This document shows positions 40,797 to 49,663 of a stretch of DNA of 64,000 nt, in pieces. This stretch comes from Arthrobacter sp. MYb213 (lineage in GTDB: Bacteria > Actinomycetota > Actinomycetes > Actinomycetales > Micrococcaceae). The DNA lies in the NCBI RefSeq assembly GCF_002979915.1, contig NZ_PCQA01000005.1:186001-250000 (forward strand). Reading direction: 5' to 3'. The notes beneath the pieces were generated by a model. That model was not told the DNA's origin. It saw only the letters and a list, made by a program, of their open reading frames with translations, and searched no databases. Positions within the stretch are counted from its first letter, which is position 1. Each line of letters opens with the position of its first letter. Position numbers and translations under genes: made by a program.

Positions 40797-42103
40797 AAGT
40801 TGTTAATATTTGTGTTGGCTGCCAAGGCGTGCACCTTCCAGCCGGTTTGCGACAGAGTATGTTGCATTTCTCGGTAGCGCTCCGGATGAGACACGAGAAG
40901 GAACAGTTCTACATGTCTTACCGACCGTGAAAGTGTTGCTAGCCAAGCAGCCTGCGTACTGTTAATTTCTCCAAGAATCATGATGACCGGCTCATCAGGT
41001 AATCCCTGCAGTAACTTGCGAAGTTCTTCGCCTAAGATCTCGGCTCCCGGAGCAACTGTGCTCGGCGCACGTAAGGACATCTGGGCGCTCGCCGAGTGGA
41101 AGTCTTCAAATCCGCTGCGCGCGGAAGCTCCGGACAGTGAAACGCTGTTAGCGTCCAAGAGTTGCTCGCCGGCCAAATCTCGAAAGAGTAGCTGGTAGCC
41201 ATTGGACGCGTAACGCTGACCGATACTGCACGCTAAGCTCAACGCCGTTTCGAAGCGGCGGCTGCTTTGAATGGCGGGCTTTTCGCCCTGCGGAATGTTT
41301 AGCCGGAGATCAGCGCCATTGCTGTGCCAGTGTTCAAAGGTTCGGTCTAAGACCAACAATGCTTGGGCTGTGGCCACATGGTTTTCTTGGCGAACCATGA
41401 GTTTTCCTTGGCGGGCGGTTGCCTTCCAATGCACTTGGCGAATTGAGTCGCCCTGTTGATAGTCACGGGTGGCCACGTCATAGTAGTCGGCGGTGGTGCT
41501 GCGGGAGAAGCGAGCATCGCCGGTGAGCATCTTTTCACCCAGTGAGGCAAAGCGTTCCAACGGGTGGATCTGGGCACAAACGGGTATCTGTGTTGCCTGA
41601 CCGGTGTCGACCAGACCATAGATCAGGCCCAAAGGGTCTGCCAGGATCTGTTTTGCCGGACCCACCAAATGGATGCCTCGGCTGCGGAAGACCAATTCGT
41701 AGGTGCTTGTGCCGGGGCCGGTAAATTTTGGTCCTGGTCCGAATTCCTCGGGTAGACCCTCCTGTACGGTGGCCTGATCCGCGCAAGTTAGTTGCACTCT
41801 GGTGATGTCTCCAACTACCGGGTTTGGGCTGAGCAACGTGCGAGTCAGGGAGGAAGTATTACGCAAACGAAGCACCAATATCCAGCTCACCAGGACCAAA
41901 GCAATAAGTCCGGTTCCGAGAGCCATCATTTCGTGACGGCCCAGAATGTAGGCAAGGAAAATGAGAGCAGCCCCGCCTACTGCGGTGCACCAACCACGCC
42001 GGGTGAGTAAGTCCAGGCGGAACTTCTTTAGGTTTTGTGGTGCCGAGACGGTACGCGCCCACGACAGTGAGTCTTTGGAATCGAACCGTGGTATCTGATC
42101 CAT
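40781..42103 (-). CDS. DUF58 domain membrane protein
   Basis: 440 aa. Two N-terminal membrane helices (~37-75) and a von Willebrand-like DUF58 domain with the hallmark YDVATRDYQQGDSIRQVHWK and TARQGKLMVRQ (~215-250). It is a regular partner of MoxR ATPases and TgpA-like proteins. Overlaps the downstream gene by 16 bp and lies 12 bp after moxR, so it is one operon. Confidence 0.9.
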   Translation of the reverse strand: MDQIPRFDSKDSLSWARTVSAPQNLKKFRLDLLTRRGWCTAVGGAALIFLAYILGRHEMMALGTGLIALVLVSWILVLRLRNTSSLTRTLLSPNPVVGDITRVQLTCADQATVQEGLPEEFGPGPKFTGPGTSTYELVFRSRGIHLVGPAKQILADPLGLIYGLVDTGQATQIPVCAQIHPLERFASLGEKMLTGDARFSRSTTADYYDVATRDYQQGDSIRQVHWKATARQGKLMVRQENHVATAQALLVLDRTFEHWHSNGADLRLNIPQGEKPAIQSSRRFETALSLACSIGQRYASNGYQLLFRDLAGEQLLDANSVSLSGASARSGFEDFHSASAQMSLRAPSTVAPGAEILGEELRKLLQGLPDEPVIMILGEINSTQAAWLATLSRSVRHVELFLLVSHPERYREMQHTLSQTGWKVHALAANTNINNLWSRS

Positions 42104-42115
42104 GGGAAAACTCAG

Positions 42116-43078
42116 CTATCCGACAGGTGTAGCGGACACGAGATCCTGGATCAATGCCAGCGGTTCCACACCCTCTGATAATGCCCTGCGGGTGAGGATC
42201 AGGCGGTGGGACAAAATCATCGGTGCCACTGAGCGCACATCTTCGGGTAGAACATGGTCACGTCCGTTAATAGCAGCATGGGATTTTGCGGCCCGAACCC
42301 ACTGTACGAGTGCTCGCGGTGAGGCACCGAGAGAAATATATGGGTGTTCACGGGTAGCGCGGCCCAAATCGACGATATAGCTGCTCAGTCGCTGGGTGAC
42401 GGTTACCTGTTTTACTTGCTCAATCATCTGATGAAGCTGATCAAGTTCGAGAACTGGGGTGAGCGCATCTAGCGGTTCGGAGATGTGATGTGTGGAAAGC
42501 ATCGAGATTTCCGCTTCCCTGTCGGGGTAGCCCAATGAAATCCGACCCATAAATCTGTCTCGTTGCGCCTCGGGTAACGCGAAGGTTCCTTCGGAATCGA
42601 TGGGGTTTTGCGTAGCTACGACCATAAATGGTTTTTGCAGCGGATGGGTAATGGAATCGACCGTTACCTGTTGCTCTTCCATGCATTCGAGCAGCGCGGA
42701 TTGCGTCTTTGCGTTGGCACGGTTGATCTCGTCAGCGATTACGATATTTGCAAAGATTGGTCCCGGATGAAAAGTGAACTTATGATCCTGCGGGGAGAAC
42801 ACCGAAACTCCGGTGACGTCGCTAGGTAATAGGTCCGGGGTGAATTGAATGCGGTGCACGCTTCCATTAACACTGCGCGCCAGTGATTTGGCGAGCATCG
42901 TCTTGCCAACCCCGGGCACGTCCTCCAGCAGCAGGTGGCCTTGGGCAAGCAACACCACGATGGTGTTCGTAATCGCCTCCGGTTTGCCGGTGATGACTTC
43001 CTGAATTGCATCAAACATCCGCTGGTAATTCGACCTAAAGGTCGAATCGACTGAGGGCAGTGTTGGGTGGGCGCTCAT
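42116..43078 (-). CDS. MoxR-family AAA+ ATPase
   Basis: 320 aa from ATG 43078, which has AGGAGG at 6-nt spacing; longer starts at 43084 and 43144 lack such a site. Walker A VPGVGKTMLAKSLA, Walker B VIADEINRANAKTQSALLE, sensor-1 VVATQNP. MoxR ATPases act as chaperones for the VWA/DUF58 partner encoded next. First gene of the three-gene operon and divergent from tatD. Confidence 0.93.
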   Translation of the reverse strand: MSAHPTLPSVDSTFRSNYQRMFDAIQEVITGKPEAITNTIVVLLAQGHLLLEDVPGVGKTMLAKSLARSVNGSVHRIQFTPDLLPSDVTGVSVFSPQDHKFTFHPGPIFANIVIADEINRANAKTQSALLECMEEQQVTVDSITHPLQKPFMVVATQNPIDSEGTFALPEAQRDRFMGRISLGYPDREAEISMLSTHHISEPLDALTPVLELDQLHQMIEQVKQVTVTQRLSSYIVDLGRATREHPYISLGASPRALVQWVRAAKSHAAINGRDHVLPEDVRSVAPMILSHRLILTRRALSEGVEPLALIQDLVSATPVG

Positions 43079-43281
43079 GCGCATCCTCCTGGCTGGGCAA
43101 CTTATCGTGCCGAGGTTGTCGTTGACACGCCAAGCAATTTCCATAGCTTGTGTTCACATCATATGGGGTTCTTTTCTCCATCAACAGCGTCTTAATGTAT
43201 CGATTCTTTACTGCTCAGGCCGTGATGGAAGAATTAGACCCAAGAACTGACAGCATTTTGAATAAAGGTATTGGTGAGCAG

Positions 43282-44229
43282 ATGAGCGATTCAGATTTTT
43301 CGGCAATTCCGGAGGGCTATCGTCCACTCCCGGAAGATGACAGCACACTGTTGAATGACCGTACCCGCTCACCTAAGAACGAAAAAGGCGGTAACAAAAG
43401 GAACACCCGCTATCCGGAGGCGCCGGAGCCTTTGCCTTATCCGGTGATTGATAACCACACTCATTTGGACTTCCGGGACGGTTCGCTGAACGTCACGGTG
43501 CAACAAGCACTTGATGCTGCCGCTGCGGTCGGAGTCGAGGGGCTGATCCAAGTGGGATGCGATGTCCAGTCCTCACGCTTTGCGGTGCAAGCAGCAAAGG
43601 AATATTCGAATGTTTTGGCCGCTATCGCTATCCACCCCAATGATGCTGCGCGCCTGGCCGAGGCCGGCGAACTACAAAGCGCAATCGAACAAATCGAGGC
43701 TTTGGCATCTGAAGAGCGGGTCCGAGCCATTGGCGAGACGGGCCTAGACTATTTCCGTACCGGAGAAGAAGGTCACCAAGCTCAGGAAGATTCCTTCCGT
43801 GAGCACCTGCGGATCGCGGTGGAGCACGGTAAGGCCGTGCAAATTCACGACCGTGACGCACACAGCGATGTCGTGCGGGTACTCAAAGATGCGGTGTTAC
43901 CGGAGCGCGTGGTCTTCCATTGTTTTTCCGGCGACGCAGAATTGGCGCGGATCTGCAATGACAACGGGTGGTACATGTCTTTCTCGGGAACCGTGACCTT
44001 CAAAAACTCAATTGACCTGCAAGAAGCCCTGCGCCTTGCGGACCCACAGCTACTGCTGGTGGAGACCGACGCACCATTTTTGACGCCTCACCCCTTTAGG
44101 GGAAGGCCTAATGCCAGTTACATGATTCCGTATACCACTCGTTTTATGGCTGAGACCCGAGCGACGGATCTTGCGCAGTTCTGTGAGCAGATTTCTCAGA
44201 ATACCGGCGCAGTTTACGGAGCATTGTAG
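43282..44229 (+). CDS. tatD: TatD family metal-dependent hydrolase
   Basis: 315 aa from ATG 43282; in-frame ATGs at 43225 and earlier exist without similarity support. TIM-barrel metal motifs: DNHTHLD, AIHPNDA, GETGLDYF, VQIHDRDAHSDV, FHCFSG and ETDAPFLTPHPFRG. The family has 3'-5' DNase/DNA-repair-type activities. The first ~50 residues are a charged extension. tatD-rpf-ksgA-ispE is the same order as Rv1008-Rv1011. Confidence 0.92.
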   Translation: MSDSDFSAIPEGYRPLPEDDSTLLNDRTRSPKNEKGGNKRNTRYPEAPEPLPYPVIDNHTHLDFRDGSLNVTVQQALDAAAAVGVEGLIQVGCDVQSSRFAVQAAKEYSNVLAAIAIHPNDAARLAEAGELQSAIEQIEALASEERVRAIGETGLDYFRTGEEGHQAQEDSFREHLRIAVEHGKAVQIHDRDAHSDVVRVLKDAVLPERVVFHCFSGDAELARICNDNGWYMSFSGTVTFKNSIDLQEALRLADPQLLLVETDAPFLTPHPFRGRPNASYMIPYTTRFMAETRATDLAQFCEQISQNTGAVYGAL

Positions 44230-44501
44230 TACTGCCGGATGTGCTTTCGGCCATATAAAGGTTGCGCCAATTATTACAATTCGGTTACGGTTAACAGAAT
44301 GCGTTGAGTTGCGAGCGCGCCTTCGGGCCGTTCGCACTGTAAAGAGTTGCCCTATCGGCGGACCACATCCTTTGGTCCGAAGGTCGCGCAAAGCCAACAC
44401 CGAACTTTAGATTGGCGGAATTATCCGCCAGGTTGAGCAAGATGTACCGGGATCATCTCCTCGGCGTTCGACCTACAAACGATGGAGACCTCACTACCGT
44501 G
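44230..44501 (+). promoter_or_regulatory. long leader of the rpfB-like gene with stem-loops
   Basis: 272 bp before the rpf start. Hairpins: GGACCA/TGGTCC (44358-44376 region) and a perfect TGGCGGA-ATTA-TCCGCCA (44412-44430 region). The second covers the only upstream alternative start (TTG 44412), which argues for leader rather than coding. rpf genes in other actinobacteria can carry a ydaO c-di-AMP riboswitch, but I do not find its conserved blocks here. Confidence 0.35.
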
Positions 44502-45692
44502 ATGCACTTGCTCAAAAAAAGCTGGGTCAAATATCTGGCCCAGGCCGTAGCTGTTGCTGTGGTTATCGCCGGAGCCGTATTTTATATTTCCGGCCAGAAG
44601 TCCGTGACCGTTGCCATCGATGGGCAGGATCAGAGCTTCACCACTCGCGCCGCTACCGTGCAGGCTGCTCTTGAACAAGAAGGTATCAGCGTAGACGCTC
44701 GCGACGAGTTGAATGTTGCTGCGGACTCGGAACTTTCCGATGAACAGCGCATCGAGATCAACCGAAATAAGTCGGTTCAGGTCAGTATCGACGGCACAGA
44801 CCGCGTTGTACACACCACCGGGATGACCGTAGCCGATGTCATGGACGAGCTGAAGGTTGATGCGAAATCTGAGGTATCACTGGGTGAAGAAATTCAGCTT
44901 GTGAGCCTCAGCGAAGAAATCGAAATCATCACCCCTAAGGCCATCACGCTGGTTGCGGATAAGAAAAAGCAGAAGATTTCGACCACCGCGCAGACCGTCA
45001 AGGAACTACTTGACGAGCAGAAGGTCAAGCTAGATAAGGACGATGAGGTCAACGTTCAGATCGGTAAGGATACCGACAAGAACGCGAAGACCAGCACCAA
45101 GATCGAGGAAGATGCCAAGATCGAGGTCATTGAAGTTTCGGTGAAGACGTGGGATGAAACCCGAAAGATCGATTTTGAGACCGAGAAGGTCAAGGATTCG
45201 AAGCTTGAAAAGGGAAAGACCAAGGTCAAGACCGAAGGCGAGAAGGGCGAACGAGAGCTCACGCTTCGCCAAGAAACCCGAAACGGCAAAAAGGGCGAGG
45301 AAGAAGTCCTAAAGTCAAAGGTCACCAAGAAGCCGGTCGCCGAGATCATCAAGGTTGGTACCAAGAAGGAAGAATCGAAGTCGGATTCTAAGAACTCGGA
45401 CTCAAAGAGCTCGGACTCTAAGTCAAAGGCGCCAACCGGCAATATCTCCTCCACCTGGGCAGCATTGGCCAAGTGTGAGTCGGGTGGTAACTGGTCAATC
45501 AATACCGGTAACGGTTACTACGGTGGCCTACAGTTCTCCGCTTCCTCATGGCGTGGAGCCGGTGGTACAAAGTACGCACCGTTGCCACACCAGGCAAGTG
45601 CCCAGGAACAGATTGCTACCGCAGAGAAGCTACGCGCTAACGGCGGATGGGGTCACTGGCCACACTGCTCGTCCAAGCTTGGACTGCGCTAA
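44502..45692 (+). CDS. RpfB-like resuscitation-promoting factor
   Basis: 396 aa from ATG 44502 (GTG 44499 equally possible). One N-terminal membrane helix (~8-28), three DUF348 repeats beginning SVTVAIDGQDQSF, SVQVSIDGTDRVV and AITLVADKKKQKI, a Lys/Glu-rich G5 domain (~235-310), a Ser/Asp/Lys linker, and a C-terminal Rpf domain. The Rpf domain has the catalytic glutamate in AKCESGGNWSINTG and GGLQFSASSW. Rpf proteins cleave peptidoglycan and promote exit from dormancy. Cell-surface anchored. Confidence 0.93.
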   Translation: MHLLKKSWVKYLAQAVAVAVVIAGAVFYISGQKSVTVAIDGQDQSFTTRAATVQAALEQEGISVDARDELNVAADSELSDEQRIEINRNKSVQVSIDGTDRVVHTTGMTVADVMDELKVDAKSEVSLGEEIQLVSLSEEIEIITPKAITLVADKKKQKISTTAQTVKELLDEQKVKLDKDDEVNVQIGKDTDKNAKTSTKIEEDAKIEVIEVSVKTWDETRKIDFETEKVKDSKLEKGKTKVKTEGEKGERELTLRQETRNGKKGEEEVLKSKVTKKPVAEIIKVGTKKEESKSDSKNSDSKSSDSKSKAPTGNISSTWAALAKCESGGNWSINTGNGYYGGLQFSASSWRGAGGTKYAPLPHQASAQEQIATAEKLRANGGWGHWPHCSSKLGLR

Positions 45693-45710
45693 GCCCTGAA
45701 ATAACTTTTT

Positions 45711-45751
45711 GACGCGACGCGTCCACCCTCACGGGGTGGGCGCGTCGCGTC
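45711..45751. terminator. G+C-rich hairpin between rpf and ksgA
   Basis: 18-bp stem (45711-45728 with 45734-45751, one G-U pair) and a 5-nt loop. The T-run (TTTTT) lies before, not after, the stem, so it is not a classical intrinsic terminator for the plus strand. It may attenuate read-through into ksgA. Confidence 0.55.
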
Positions 45752-45790
45752 GCGTTCGCGGTGCTCGCGGACTGAACTAGAATTGTAGCT

Positions 45791-46675
45791 GTGATGTCTA
45801 AGGAATCTTTGCCACTGCTTGGGGCTACCGAAATCCGTCGACTGGCCGAGGAACTTGGGATTCGTCCCACGAAAACCCTCGGGCAGAACTTTGTGATTGA
45901 TGGAAACACGATCCGTAGGATCGTAGCCACCGCGAATGTCTCGCCAGACGAGACTGTCCTTGAGGTCGGTCCGGGCCTCGGTTCGTTGACCCTGGGCATC
46001 ATGGACGCCGCCGCAAAGGTGGTGGCGGTCGAGATCGACCCGCCGCTTGCCAAGCGGTTGCCGCAGACCATGGCGGAGATGCGCCCGGGCCGTGAAGATG
46101 ACCTGACGGTGATCCTCAACGACGCCATGAAGATCAGTGAACTTCCCGGAAATCCCACCGCGTTGGTCGCCAACTTGCCATATAACGTCGCGGTGCCTGT
46201 GGTGCTGCACCTGATGGAACATTTTGAATCCATCAAACATGGTCTGGTGATGGTCCAGGACGAGGTCGCAGACCGAATGTGTGCTGCTCCCGGAAATAAG
46301 ACTTACGGTGTCCCCTCGGTGAAGGGTGCCTGGTATGGCACCATGCGCAAGGCTGGCGTCATTGGGATGAACGTCTTTTGGCCCGCGCCGAAGATTCATT
46401 CCGGACTGGTGGCTTTCACCCGCGATAAAGACCGCAGTGGAGCACCAGACCGCAAAGAAGTTTTTGCCATTATCGATGCGGCTTTTGCCCAACGTCGCAA
46501 GACTTTGCGTGCTGCGTTGTCTGGCTGGGCAGGCTCAGGTGCTCGCGCAGAACAGATTTTGCTGGCCGCGGGTATCGATCCGAAGGAACGTGGCGAGAAG
46601 CTGGATGTTGAAGGCTTCATCTCTATCGCTCGGGCAGCTCACACGGTGCCGGCCCTAGAACAGACCGAAAAATAA
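45791..46675 (+). CDS. rsmA: 16S rRNA dimethyladenosine transferase
   Basis: 294 aa from GTG 45791; the next codon is ATG (45794), equally possible. Also known as ksgA. KsgA/Dim1 signatures: [21 protein letters not shown] motif [28 protein letters not shown] and the catalytic [13 protein letters not shown]. It dimethylates A1518 and A1519 of 16S rRNA. It is 2 bp from ispE, so translationally coupled. Confidence 0.95.
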   Translation: MMSKESLPLLGATEIRRLAEELGIRPTKTLGQNFVIDGNTIRRIVATANVSPDETVLEVGPGLGSLTLGIMDAAAKVVAVEIDPPLAKRLPQTMAEMRPGREDDLTVILNDAMKISELPGNPTALVANLPYNVAVPVVLHLMEHFESIKHGLVMVQDEVADRMCAAPGNKTYGVPSVKGAWYGTMRKAGVIGMNVFWPAPKIHSGLVAFTRDKDRSGAPDRKEVFAIIDAAFAQRRKTLRAALSGWAGSGARAEQILLAAGIDPKERGEKLDVEGFISIARAAHTVPALEQTEK

Positions 46676-46677
46676 TA

Positions 46678-47610
46678 ATGGTCAAACATCGTGTCATCAC
46701 TACCGCCCCAGGGAAGATCAACTGTTATTTCCGGGTGGGACCGCCTCGTGAAGATGGCTACCACGAGGTTGCTAGCCTCTATGTGGCGGTCTCCTTGCTG
46801 GAACAGATCGAAGCGACGCTGCGGGAAGACGGCGAATTGCAGCTGAGCCTTGAACCTGGTTCTCCCGTGGTTTCTGATCCTGATAACTTCCCGTTGGGTC
46901 CAAACAATCTAGTGTGGAAAGCTGCGCAGCTTCTTCGCGAGCATACCGGGTGCACCTTGGGTGCTAACCTGCACATCACCAAACGCGTTCCCATTGCCGG
47001 AGGTATGGGCGGTGGTTCCGCGGATGCGGCAGCCGCTTTGGTGGCTTGTAATGAGTTGTGGGGGACCGGGCTAGACCGCGAGGAGCTTGGGCGACTGGGC
47101 GCACGGCTAGGAGCCGACGTTCCCTTTGCCCTGATGGGTGGAGCCGCTATTGGGTTGGGCATCGGCGATCAGCTGGCCCCCTTGCTCACCCGAGCAAAAA
47201 CTCAGTGGGTATTGATTCCCGCAAGCTTTGGGCTGTCTACCCCTCGGGTCTACTCGATGCTTGACCGATTGCGCGCGGGGCAAGAGGTTGAGGTCCCGCA
47301 AGAGATTGACCCGCAGGTGATCAAGGCACTGATGGCATCAGATGCCGAAGCGCTGTCGCAACTGCTGGTCAATGACCTGACTCAAGCTTCGTTGGCTTTG
47401 GCTCCCGAGTTAGGAACCGTGCGAGACCTCGCCGAAGGTGCGGGAGCGCTGCGCGCAATGGTCTCCGGTTCGGGTCCAACCCTCGCGTTACTGGTGCGCG
47501 ATGCAGAGCATGCCCAGCAGGTGATGACCCAGCTTGGTGACGAGGTAGGCGTTGCTACGCTGATGGTCACTGCCCCTGCTCCTGGTGCTCGAGTGGAACT
47601 TTCCGAGTAA
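46678..47610 (+). CDS. ispE: 4-diphosphocytidyl-2-C-methyl-D-erythritol kinase
   Basis: 310 aa GHMP kinase. APGKINCYFRVGPPREDGYHE at the N-terminus (shown in two overlapping parts), ATP loop PIAGGMGGGSADAAAAL, and the C-terminal motif MVSGSGPTLALL. It phosphorylates CDP-ME in the MEP isoprenoid pathway, which fits the prenyltransferase earlier in the window. Directly follows ksgA, the conserved Rv1010-Rv1011 order. Confidence 0.94.
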   Translation: MVKHRVITTAPGKINCYFRVGPPREDGYHEVASLYVAVSLLEQIEATLREDGELQLSLEPGSPVVSDPDNFPLGPNNLVWKAAQLLREHTGCTLGANLHITKRVPIAGGMGGGSADAAAALVACNELWGTGLDREELGRLGARLGADVPFALMGGAAIGLGIGDQLAPLLTRAKTQWVLIPASFGLSTPRVYSMLDRLRAGQEVEVPQEIDPQVIKALMASDAEALSQLLVNDLTQASLALAPELGTVRDLAEGAGALRAMVSGSGPTLALLVRDAEHAQQVMTQLGDEVGVATLMVTAPAPGARVELSE

Positions 47611-47709
47611 TAGTCCAGAGCCTTGCCAGAGTTTCAGGCTGACCCTAGAGTGATTCCAGAACCATAAAGTGAGTGTGGTTCATTTATTCGTTGCGGACGA
47701 AAGAATCAC

Positions 47710-49080
47710 ATGATCAATGGCCAGGTTTCTCATTGGTGGGAGCAAATTGGGTTGCCCGCTGCACGCCCAACGCTGAACGAATCACTTGAAGTTGATGTAG
47801 CGATCGTGGGTGCTGGATTTACCGGTCTATGGTCCGCTTATTATTTGAAGCAAGCAGACCCCTCTCTGCGCATCGCAATCTTGGAACAACGGCACATTGG
47901 TTATGGCGCCTCGGGACGTAACGGTGGGTGGTTAACCAACACTATTACCGGTGGGCGCGAACAGTATCTAAAATCCCATGGTCGTCAGGCCGCTACAGAC
48001 TTCCAGCTAGCCATGAATCACACCGTCGCTGAAGTGATTCGGATCTGCCGGGCTGAGCAAATCGAGGCAGATATCTTGCCTGGTGGTGAATTCGAAGTCG
48101 CCTACAACGCGGCACAATTTGCCAGACTGCGGGAGTTCGTTAAGGACGAAAATTCTTGGGAGCACACCGACGTACAACTGCTGACGCAAGATCATGCGAC
48201 AGTGAGAATCGGTGTGGAAGGTGCTCTGGGTGCTGCCTGGCATCCACATGCCGCGCGGATTCAGCCGGCAAAACTCGTCAGTGGCCTAGCGCGCGTAGTC
48301 CAGTCCCTTGGTGTAGAAATCTATGAGAATACCCGTGTGACCGAAATTCGACCCCATCAACTGGATTTTGCGGGCGGTCAGGTGACCGCCGAATTTATTA
48401 TCCGAGCGACGGAGGGCTTTACTGCCGGGATCAAGGGACACAAGCGGCTCTGGCTTCCGATGAATTCGTCGATGATCGCCACCGAGCCTTTAGAGGCAAG
48501 CTTTTGGGATGAAGTGAATTGGAGCCAAGGCGAAGTGCTCGGCGACTTCGCCCACGTTTACATGTACGCGCAACGCACGGCCGATGACCGAATTGCTATC
48601 GGCGGGCGCGGGGTCCCGTACAAGTATGGTTCCCGGACAGATCTTGATGGACAGACACCAGAAGCGAGTATCAAAGGGTTGCAAGAAATTTTGCATACCC
48701 TCTTCCCGCAAACACGGCTTACCAACATAGATCACGCCTGGTCCGGAGTGCTGGGGGTTCCACGTGATTGGGCGGCAACAGTTGGACTCGATTCGCCCAG
48801 TGGAATAGCTTGGGCAGGAGGGTATGTGGGTACCGGGGTGGCCACCACTAATCTTGCAGGACGTACCTTGCGAGACCTGGTGTTGGGGCGGAACTCTGAC
48901 CTAGTTGCCCTACCGTGGGTAAACCATCAAGCAAGACTCTGGGAACCCGAGCCTTTGCGATGGATTGCCACTAAAGGGCTCTATGCCGCCTATGGGCTCG
49001 CGGACAGGCAAGAGACTAAAGGCAGTTCGCATACTTCGCCGATCGCTCATATCGCGGATCTGGTGACGGGTAAGCGCTAA
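47710..49080 (+). CDS. FAD-dependent amine/amino-acid oxidoreductase (DAO family)
   Basis: 456 aa. Dinucleotide-binding motif VDVAIVGAGFTGLWSAYYL with the E of ILEQRHIGYGASGRNGG. The C-terminal FAD contact GIAWAGGYVGTGVATTNLAGR is typical of PuuB-like gamma-glutamylputrescine oxidases and related DadA-type enzymes. It oxidises a secondary or primary amine; the substrate is unknown. It stands alone between ispE and the copper genes, with its own upstream gap of ~100 bp. Confidence 0.88.
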   Translation: MINGQVSHWWEQIGLPAARPTLNESLEVDVAIVGAGFTGLWSAYYLKQADPSLRIAILEQRHIGYGASGRNGGWLTNTITGGREQYLKSHGRQAATDFQLAMNHTVAEVIRICRAEQIEADILPGGEFEVAYNAAQFARLREFVKDENSWEHTDVQLLTQDHATVRIGVEGALGAAWHPHAARIQPAKLVSGLARVVQSLGVEIYENTRVTEIRPHQLDFAGGQVTAEFIIRATEGFTAGIKGHKRLWLPMNSSMIATEPLEASFWDEVNWSQGEVLGDFAHVYMYAQRTADDRIAIGGRGVPYKYGSRTDLDGQTPEASIKGLQEILHTLFPQTRLTNIDHAWSGVLGVPRDWAATVGLDSPSGIAWAGGYVGTGVATTNLAGRTLRDLVLGRNSDLVALPWVNHQARLWEPEPLRWIATKGLYAAYGLADRQETKGSSHTSPIAHIADLVTGKR

Positions 49081-49220
49081 AGCTTTGATCTGGCACTCTT
49101 ATCGCGTCAGGGTGTTACGAACAGAACCGATTCCAGATCTTGGACTGGAGTCTTATTGTTGCGCGCATTTACCTAATCTTGTCTTTGTGGACGTGACCTG
49201 CTTATTTATTGGCTATTCCC

Positions 49221-49239
49221 GTATACCCTTAGGGGGTAC
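49221..49239. promoter_or_regulatory. CsoR-type operator 1 upstream of copZ
   Basis: GTATACCCTTAGGGGGTAC: TACCC and GGGTA half-sites in the spacing of CsoR-family operators. It ends just at the -35 hexamer of the copZ promoter. Confidence 0.65.
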
Positions 49240-49268
49240 TTGAAATATACCCTCTAGGGGTATATGCT
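49240..49268 (+). promoter_or_regulatory. copZ-copA promoter with CsoR-type operator 2 between -35 and -10
   Basis: TTGAAA (49240-49245), 17-nt spacer, TATGCT (49263-49268). The spacer holds a near-palindrome ATATACCCTCTAGGGGTATA (49245-49264). A repressor there would block RNA polymerase directly, giving metal-induced transcription. Confidence 0.65.
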
Positions 49269-49368
49269 CTTGGTGTAGGCAAGCTGGCGAGCATTCGTCT
49301 CCGGTTGTCTAGCTAATAACTCGTAAGACGAAGAAATTACGAGCAGAATACAACTTACGGAGGTAGCC

Positions 49369-49596
49369 ATGAGCTCCAACATCACTTTGAAGATTGACGG
49401 TTTGACCTGTGGACACTGCGTCTCATCGGTCACTGAAGAGCTACAGGAAATAGCCGGAGTGGGTGCTGTCGAGGTTGACCTTGTTGTTGGTGGAACCTCT
49501 ACTGCGACCGTTGCTACCGAGGCGCAGGTGGAAAATTCTGTATTCGAAGCAGCCATATCTGAAGCCGGGTATAACCTCGTCTCTGTCGACGCGTAA
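49369..49596 (+). CDS. copZ: copper chaperone, heavy-metal-associated domain
   Basis: 75 aa, single HMA domain. Metal motif GLTCGHCVSSV with C14 and C17, ferredoxin-like beta-alpha-beta pattern, acidic surface. It carries Cu(I) to the ATPase encoded 67 bp downstream. ACGGAGGT precedes the ATG. Controlled by the two operators upstream. Confidence 0.93.
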   Translation: MSSNITLKIDGLTCGHCVSSVTEELQEIAGVGAVEVDLVVGGTSTATVATEAQVENSVFEAAISEAGYNLVSVDA

Positions 49597-49663
49597 AGGG
49601 TAGCCCCACGGGGCGAAGGTCAGTGCGCTAATCCGCAGCCAGATGTAAGAAAGAAATGGATTC

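Noticed and set aside
44230-44500. ydaO-type c-di-AMP riboswitch before the rpf gene
   Set aside because: The conserved GCTTAA, GGGGGAACC-like and GGGGTGAAT blocks were not found by eye.
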